Made by a program: the position numbers and the translations under genes
Assembly (NCBI GenBank): GCA_947258805.1
Contig: CAMYJV010000009.1
Span: 1-30,517 of the forward strand
DNA from: an uncultured Gammaproteobacteria bacterium
Lineage (GTDB): Bacteria > Pseudomonadota > Gammaproteobacteria > GCA-2729495
Direction of reading: 5' to 3'
DNA: 30,517 bases
Notes under the pieces: model-generated
The model's input: only the letters and a program-made list of their open reading frames with translations
What the model was told of the DNA's origin: nothing
Databases searched by the model: none
Shown here: positions 26,245-30,517 of the stretch, piece by piece
Layout of the letters: the number at the start of each line of letters is the position of its first letter
Numbering within the stretch: position 1 is the stretch's first letter

Positions 26245-27707
26245 ATACGATGGGCGAAGAAGTCCTGATCAATGTGACTCCCCGGGAACTCCGGGCGGCT
26301 GTCGTCGAGAACGGCGTACTCCAGGAACTGTTGGTGGAGCGAGCCTCTCGCCGCGGCCTGGCCGGGAACATTTACAAGGGCCGGGTATCGCGGGCATTGC
26401 CGGGCATGCAGGCTGCGTTCATCGACATAGGCCTGGAACGAACCGGTTTCCTCCACGTGTCGGACATCGGGTCCGCCGGCCGCCGCAACGGCGACGAGGA
26501 GCCGGCGATTCGCGATCTGCTGCGAGAAGGCGACGAACTGCTCGTGCAGGTGCTCAAGGACCCCCTTGGTACCAAGGGAGCGCGCCTGAGCACGCAGGTC
26601 ACGATCCCATCCCGTTACCTGGTGCTGTTGCCCGGCAGCGGCAGTGTCGGCGTATCGGCCCGCATCGAGGACGAGACGGAACGCACGCGCCTGCGCGAAA
26701 TCGTTGAAATGCTGCTGCCGGAGGATAACGACCGCGGCTACATCATTCGCACCGCCGCCGAAGGTGCGGCTACTGAGGCCCTGCGCGCCGACACGCTGTT
26801 CCTGGGGCGCCTTTGGGATTCGGTTCAGGGCCAGTCCGCGCAGGCCAACCCCGGGCAGCTCGTCCACCAGGACCTGCCGCTGGAGTTACGGGTGGTGCGC
26901 GACCTGGTCAGTTCCGGGATTCAGCGGGTGCGCGTGGACTCTGCAACGGCGTACGCACGAATCCGCAGCTTCGCCGAGAGTTTCATGCCCGAGATTGCGG
27001 ACTCTGTAGAACTCTATACGGGCCGTCGGCCGATTCTCGACATGTACGGTATCGAAGACGAGATTCAGCGTGCCCTGGAAAGGTCTGTGCCGCTGAAGTC
27101 CGGGGGCCATATCGTGATCGATCAGACGGAAGCCATGACGACCGTGGACGTCAACACGGGCGGCTACGTCGGGCATCGCAACCTCGAGGAGACGATCTTT
27201 CGCACCAATCTCGAGGCCGCTGTGGCCATTGCGCGCCAGCTGCGCCTGCGCAACCTCGGCGGCATCATCATCATCGATTTTATCGATATGGAGGAACCGG
27301 CCCACCGGGAGCAGGTGCTGGAAGCACTGGACGCGGCGCTGGCAGGCGACCACGCGCGCACCCAGGTGACCCAGGTTTCGTCCCTGGGGCTGGTGGAGAT
27401 GACCCGCAAGCGCACTCGCGAAAGCCTGGAACATATTCTGTGCGAACCTTGCCGGACCTGTCACAACACCGGTTACGTGAAGACCGCGGAAACCGTTTGT
27501 TACGAGATCTTTCGCGAGGTGCTGCGCCAGCACCGCCAGTTCAATTTCAAGGAGTTGATCGTCCTCGCCCACCAGGACGTCGTGGAGATGTTGCTGGATG
27601 AAGAATCAGCCAGCCTGGCCGAGCTGGAAGAATTCACCGGCAAGCCCATCCGGCTGCAAAGCGAGTCCATGTTTGCCCAGGACCGCTTCGACGTCGTGCT
27701 CGTCTGA
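26241..27707 (+). CDS. rng: Ribonuclease G
   Basis: RNase G is an RNase E homologue that matures the 5' end of 16S rRNA and degrades some mRNAs. The 488-residue protein has an S1 RNA-binding domain (about 38-125, GNIYKGRVSRALPGMQAAFIDIG) and the 5'-sensor and DNase I-like catalytic domain. The magnesium-binding Asp303 (TTVDVNTGG) and Asp346 (IIIDFIDME) match RNase E numbering. The zinc-link cysteines are Cys404 and Cys407 (CRTC). It ends in FDVVLV like E. coli RNase G and has no degradosome scaffold, which excludes RNase E. GTG 26241 overlaps the maf stop as GTGA; an in-frame ATG at 26250 is the alternative start. Confidence 0.97.
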   Translation: MNTMGEEVLINVTPRELRAAVVENGVLQELLVERASRRGLAGNIYKGRVSRALPGMQAAFIDIGLERTGFLHVSDIGSAGRRNGDEEPAIRDLLREGDELLVQVLKDPLGTKGARLSTQVTIPSRYLVLLPGSGSVGVSARIEDETERTRLREIVEMLLPEDNDRGYIIRTAAEGAATEALRADTLFLGRLWDSVQGQSAQANPGQLVHQDLPLELRVVRDLVSSGIQRVRVDSATAYARIRSFAESFMPEIADSVELYTGRRPILDMYGIEDEIQRALERSVPLKSGGHIVIDQTEAMTTVDVNTGGYVGHRNLEETIFRTNLEAAVAIARQLRLRNLGGIIIIDFIDMEEPAHREQVLEALDAALAGDHARTQVTQVSSLGLVEMTRKRTRESLEHILCEPCRTCHNTGYVKTAETVCYEIFREVLRQHRQFNFKELIVLAHQDVVEMLLDEESASLAELEEFTGKPIRLQSESMFAQDRFDVVLV

Positions 27708-27718
27708 GGCTGCCGCAG

Positions 27719-30517
27719 ATGGTTGGTGTAATGGGCAAACTGCTGCGCGCGCTGGTTTACACCGCGGCCAGTGTCGTCATCGTGCTGGCGCTCCTGGTCG
27801 GCCTCATTCGCTTGCTGCTGCCGCAGTTGTCCGAATACCAGCAGGAGGTTCGCGACGCAGCCGCGCTGGCCACCGGGTTCGATGTGCAGTTTGCCCGGCT
27901 CAGCGCCAGCTGGCCGCTGCGCGGTCCGGAGCTGGTGTTGTATGAAGTCCGCATCCTGTCACCGGACACTGGCGACACCATTGCGCGGGCGGACGAGGTA
28001 TCCGTCGGCGTGGACATCGTGAGCCTGTTGCTCGACCGGCGGGTGGTGCCGGCATCCGTGGGCCTGTTGGGTGCGCGACTGGCCGTCGAGCGGACTGCTG
28101 ATGGGACCGTCACGCTGCAGGGTCTGCCGCTGGATGAATGGTTACCTCGCAGGGAACCCGATCAGCCCGAGCTCGAAAAACTCAAGGTGCGCCTGAAGAA
28201 CATCGATCTGAATTACAGCGATGTGCTGGCGCCCGGCGAACCGCTGGTCGCGCGGCTGCAGGAGCTGGACGTCGAACTGCGTGCCGATCAACTCGCCGCG
28301 GCGGGCGAGGCAGACATCAGTGGAGCACAGACCGGCAGGGTCAGGATCTCCGCTGATGCCAGTGGTCGCCTGCTCGGCCCGGATGCCGATCTTGCAGCGG
28401 TCGAATGGCGAATCACGATCGATACCCGCGACCTGGATATTCCGCCCCTTGCCCAGCTGGTAGCGGGCATGCCGACGCCCCTGGCGGCGGCAACCGGTGA
28501 CTTGACGCTGGTAGCTCGTTTCATCGGGCGGCGACCGCGGACGCTGGCGGCCGACCTCGACTTGCGTGGCCTGGAATTTCGCCACGACGGCGAACTCATC
28601 GAGCGCGTGGACCTGCTCGCCGGGCGCTTCGAGTGGGAAGACAACGGATCCGGCTGGCTGTTCGGCGCTACCGATCTGCGCGTTGGCCGCGGCGGCCGGG
28701 TCTGGCCTCGCACGGAGGCCACGCTCAGTTGTCTGAACGGGGATGACGGGAGCCGTGAATGCGACGGCAGTGCGGGCTATCTGCGCCTTGAAGACGCGTA
28801 CGCCTTGGTCAAGGGACTGGCCGGCAGCGAGACGCGAGCCCGGCTGCTGCCGGAGGACTTGCTTGGCGAAGTTCGCGACATGCGTATCGCGCTTCGGCAA
28901 CCCGCCGGAATGGCGCCGACATTTGAGCTCAGCCTGAACTTTGCTGGCCTGGGTGTCATCAATCTGCCGGGTGACGTGACGGCGGCCGGACTCACCGGCG
29001 AACTGGTGGCCGACCAGGCGGGCGGCCGGCTCGAGCTTGCCAGCGGCGCGACGCAGTGGCAGTGGCCGGCGGTGTTCGAGGCTCCCCTGCAAATGGACTC
29101 GCTGTCTGCATTGCTGGTCTGGCGGATCACGGACGACGGATTGCGCGTGCTCAGCGACGGTGTGCAGATGAGCACGCAACAGCTAAGCGGCAGTTCGAGT
29201 TTCGAAATGCTGTTCCCGGCGGACGGGCGAAGTCCTTTCCTCGATCTCGATGCCCGGTTTCGGTCATCGTCGGCAGCTGCGGTGCTGGATTTTCTTCCCC
29301 TCAGGCGCTTTCCTCCCCAGGTGAGTCGTTGGCTGCGGCAGGCCTTCGTGGCCGGCCGGTTAGAGGACAGCAGCCTCCGCTGGCGGGGACCGCTGCGGGC
29401 CTTTCCTTACGAGCGGGGTGAAGGCTTGTTTCGGGCCGACCTCGCTCTCGCAGAAGCGGAACTGAATTTCGCCGATCGCTGGCCGCCGGTAGAAGCGTTG
29501 ACGGCCGACCTGGTCTTCGACGGCGTGAGCATATACACCACGAGCAATCAGGGTCGTATCGCTAACCTTGGACTGGAAAACCAGGACGTGCGCTTCGACG
29601 ATATTCGCAAGGGACTGCTGGCCATTGACATCGTCCAACCAACGGCCGTGATGGAGCTACGGGATTTGTTACTGGCGATGCCGATCGCCGACACGCTGGG
29701 CTCGGTGTTGACACGAATGAGAGGTGAAGGCGGCCTCGACGCGACGCTGGCCTTGCGCTTACCGGTCATGCGTCCGCAGGACTACCGCCTGAGCGCAAGC
29801 TTCGACGCGCAGACGTGTAACCTGGGTTTCGACGGCCTTGCTTTCCAGCTGGACGGAATCCGCGGCAAGGTCAACCTCGAGAATACGCGGCTGTCGGCCG
29901 ACCGCCTGGACGCCACGCTGCTGGGCGAGCCGGTGCAGGTGAAGCTGCGGCCGGCCGGTGCGGACAGCCTGCGCCACAGCCACTTTGCACTGCTGTCCAG
30001 TCGCACACCGTTGCGGAGGTGGATGGAAACCCTGGAACTGCCGCAACAGGAACGGATTTCCGGCGACGCTGACTGGAACGCAATGGTCCTATTGCCCGCC
30101 GGGGGGCCTGACAGTGGGTCACTGCAGATGCGGGTGCGCGCCGATCTGACGGCGGTGGAAAGCCGTTTGCCGCCACCCTTCGCCAAGGTTCCCGGAGAGC
30201 CGGCGCCGTTAGCATTGCAGCTTGATTTTCAGGACAACTTGCTCGGCGTAGACGGCCAGTTGCGCAACAATCTGGCGTGGGTGTTCCGGATGGACCGAAG
30301 CGAGGCCGGCTGGGTGATCGAGCGCGGAGCCGTGCACTCCGGCTATGGGCCTGCGCTGTTGCCAGTGTTACCGGGCGTCGAGTTGTCGGGAAGCCTCGAT
30401 CAGTTGCGGCTTGTCGACTGGATTGCCCTGGCCGAGGGTGGTGCCACACAGCGCTGGCTGGAGCTGTATCGTGAAGCGGCCTTCTCGGTGGAAGACCTGG
30501 TGATCTTCGGTCAGCGC
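27719..30517 (+). CDS. yhdP: YhdP-family AsmA-like envelope protein (partial)
   Basis: The frame is open without a stop from ATG 27719 to the window end, 933 codons; the family is about 1,250-1,300 residues, so the C-terminus is missing. The N-terminus has one membrane anchor (about residues 10-35), followed by QEVRDAAALATGFDVQFARLSASWPLRGPELVLYEVRI, the typical YhdP/DUF3971 start. The rest is long beta-rich repetitive sequence expected to form a periplasmic groove. AsmA-like proteins (YhdP, TamB, YdbH) are implicated in moving phospholipids from the inner to the outer membrane. It starts 11 bp after rng; a second in-frame ATG at 27731 is possible. rng-yhdP adjacency is common in gammaproteobacteria. 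Confidence 0.93.
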   Translation, partial: MVGVMGKLLRALVYTAASVVIVLALLVGLIRLLLPQLSEYQQEVRDAAALATGFDVQFARLSASWPLRGPELVLYEVRILSPDTGDTIARADEVSVGVDIVSLLLDRRVVPASVGLLGARLAVERTADGTVTLQGLPLDEWLPRREPDQPELEKLKVRLKNIDLNYSDVLAPGEPLVARLQELDVELRADQLAAAGEADISGAQTGRVRISADASGRLLGPDADLAAVEWRITIDTRDLDIPPLAQLVAGMPTPLAAATGDLTLVARFIGRRPRTLAADLDLRGLEFRHDGELIERVDLLAGRFEWEDNGSGWLFGATDLRVGRGGRVWPRTEATLSCLNGDDGSRECDGSAGYLRLEDAYALVKGLAGSETRARLLPEDLLGEVRDMRIALRQPAGMAPTFELSLNFAGLGVINLPGDVTAAGLTGELVADQAGGRLELASGATQWQWPAVFEAPLQMDSLSALLVWRITDDGLRVLSDGVQMSTQQLSGSSSFEMLFPADGRSPFLDLDARFRSSSAAAVLDFLPLRRFPPQVSRWLRQAFVAGRLEDSSLRWRGPLRAFPYERGEGLFRADLALAEAELNFADRWPPVEALTADLVFDGVSIYTTSNQGRIANLGLENQDVRFDDIRKGLLAIDIVQPTAVMELRDLLLAMPIADTLGSVLTRMRGEGGLDATLALRLPVMRPQDYRLSASFDAQTCNLGFDGLAFQLDGIRGKVNLENTRLSADRLDATLLGEPVQVKLRPAGADSLRHSHFALLSSRTPLRRWMETLELPQQERISGDADWNAMVLLPAGGPDSGSLQMRVRADLTAVESRLPPPFAKVPGEPAPLALQLDFQDNLLGVDGQLRNNLAWVFRMDRSEAGWVIERGAVHSGYGPALLPVLPGVELSGSLDQLRLVDWIALAEGGATQRWLELYREAAFSVEDLVIFGQR

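Noticed and set aside
1..30517. Search by eye for tRNA, rRNA, CRISPR, phage or defence-system genes
   Set aside because: Genes are tightly packed and recognisable; no repeat-spacer pattern, cloverleaf, integrase, toxin-antitoxin or nuclease module was seen.

Overview
The window is a GC-rich, gene-dense piece of bacterial core chromosome, most likely from a gammaproteobacterium. The evidence is the miaB-ybeZ-ybeY-corC-lnt and leuS-lptE blocks, the holA-nadD-rsfS-rlmH-maf-rng-yhdP string, a gammaproteobacterial-type PepQ, and LPS and lipoprotein biogenesis genes that require an outer membrane. Gene content resembles the Chromatiales/Xanthomonadales side of the class rather than enterics, but I cannot place it to genus. 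I saw no phage, IS transposase, CRISPR array, rRNA or tRNA gene.

Layout: (1) 1-2546, minus strand, an RND efflux operon with a lipoprotein membrane fusion protein followed by the inner-membrane pump, which is cut by the window start. (2) 2642-4501, a small VOC-fold gene (+) and pepQ (-) facing each other; the open pepQ frame runs on into the antisense of the VOC gene. (3) 4502-4809, the only gene-free stretch over 300 bases, holding a 146-bp element with 31-bp perfect inverted arms between pepQ and trpS. (4) trpS (+) and uvrA (-), convergent and 9 bp apart; uvrA is divergent from ssb. (5) A Sat-CysC fusion for sulfate activation. (6) 11244-18937, miaB-ybeZ-ybeY-corC-lnt-leuS, a packed tRNA/rRNA maturation and envelope operon, running into lptE. 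(7) 19425-23058, an uncharacterised six-helix membrane protein, hisI on the opposite strand, and cysS-sufE-yidD-Trm112-like, lying between lptE and holA, which are adjacent in E. coli. (8) 23063 to the end, holA-nadD-rsfS-rlmH-maf-rng-yhdP, mostly overlapping or nearly touching; yhdP is cut by the window end.

The genes serve translation (three aminoacyl-tRNA synthetases, MiaB, YbeY, RsfS, RlmH, RNase G), envelope assembly (Lnt, LptE, CorC, YidD, YhdP), DNA replication and repair (UvrA, SSB, HolA), and basic metabolism (NadD, HisI, SufE, Sat-CysC). Five junctions are four-base stop/start overlaps (NTGA), implying translational coupling.

I found no convincing new multi-gene system. The items most worth a second look are the 146-bp palindromic element before trpS, the lost or frameshifted pepQ stop, the rearranged lptE-holA interval with its unknown membrane protein, the apparent non-standard start of yidD, and a LeuRS without the leucine-specific insertion.
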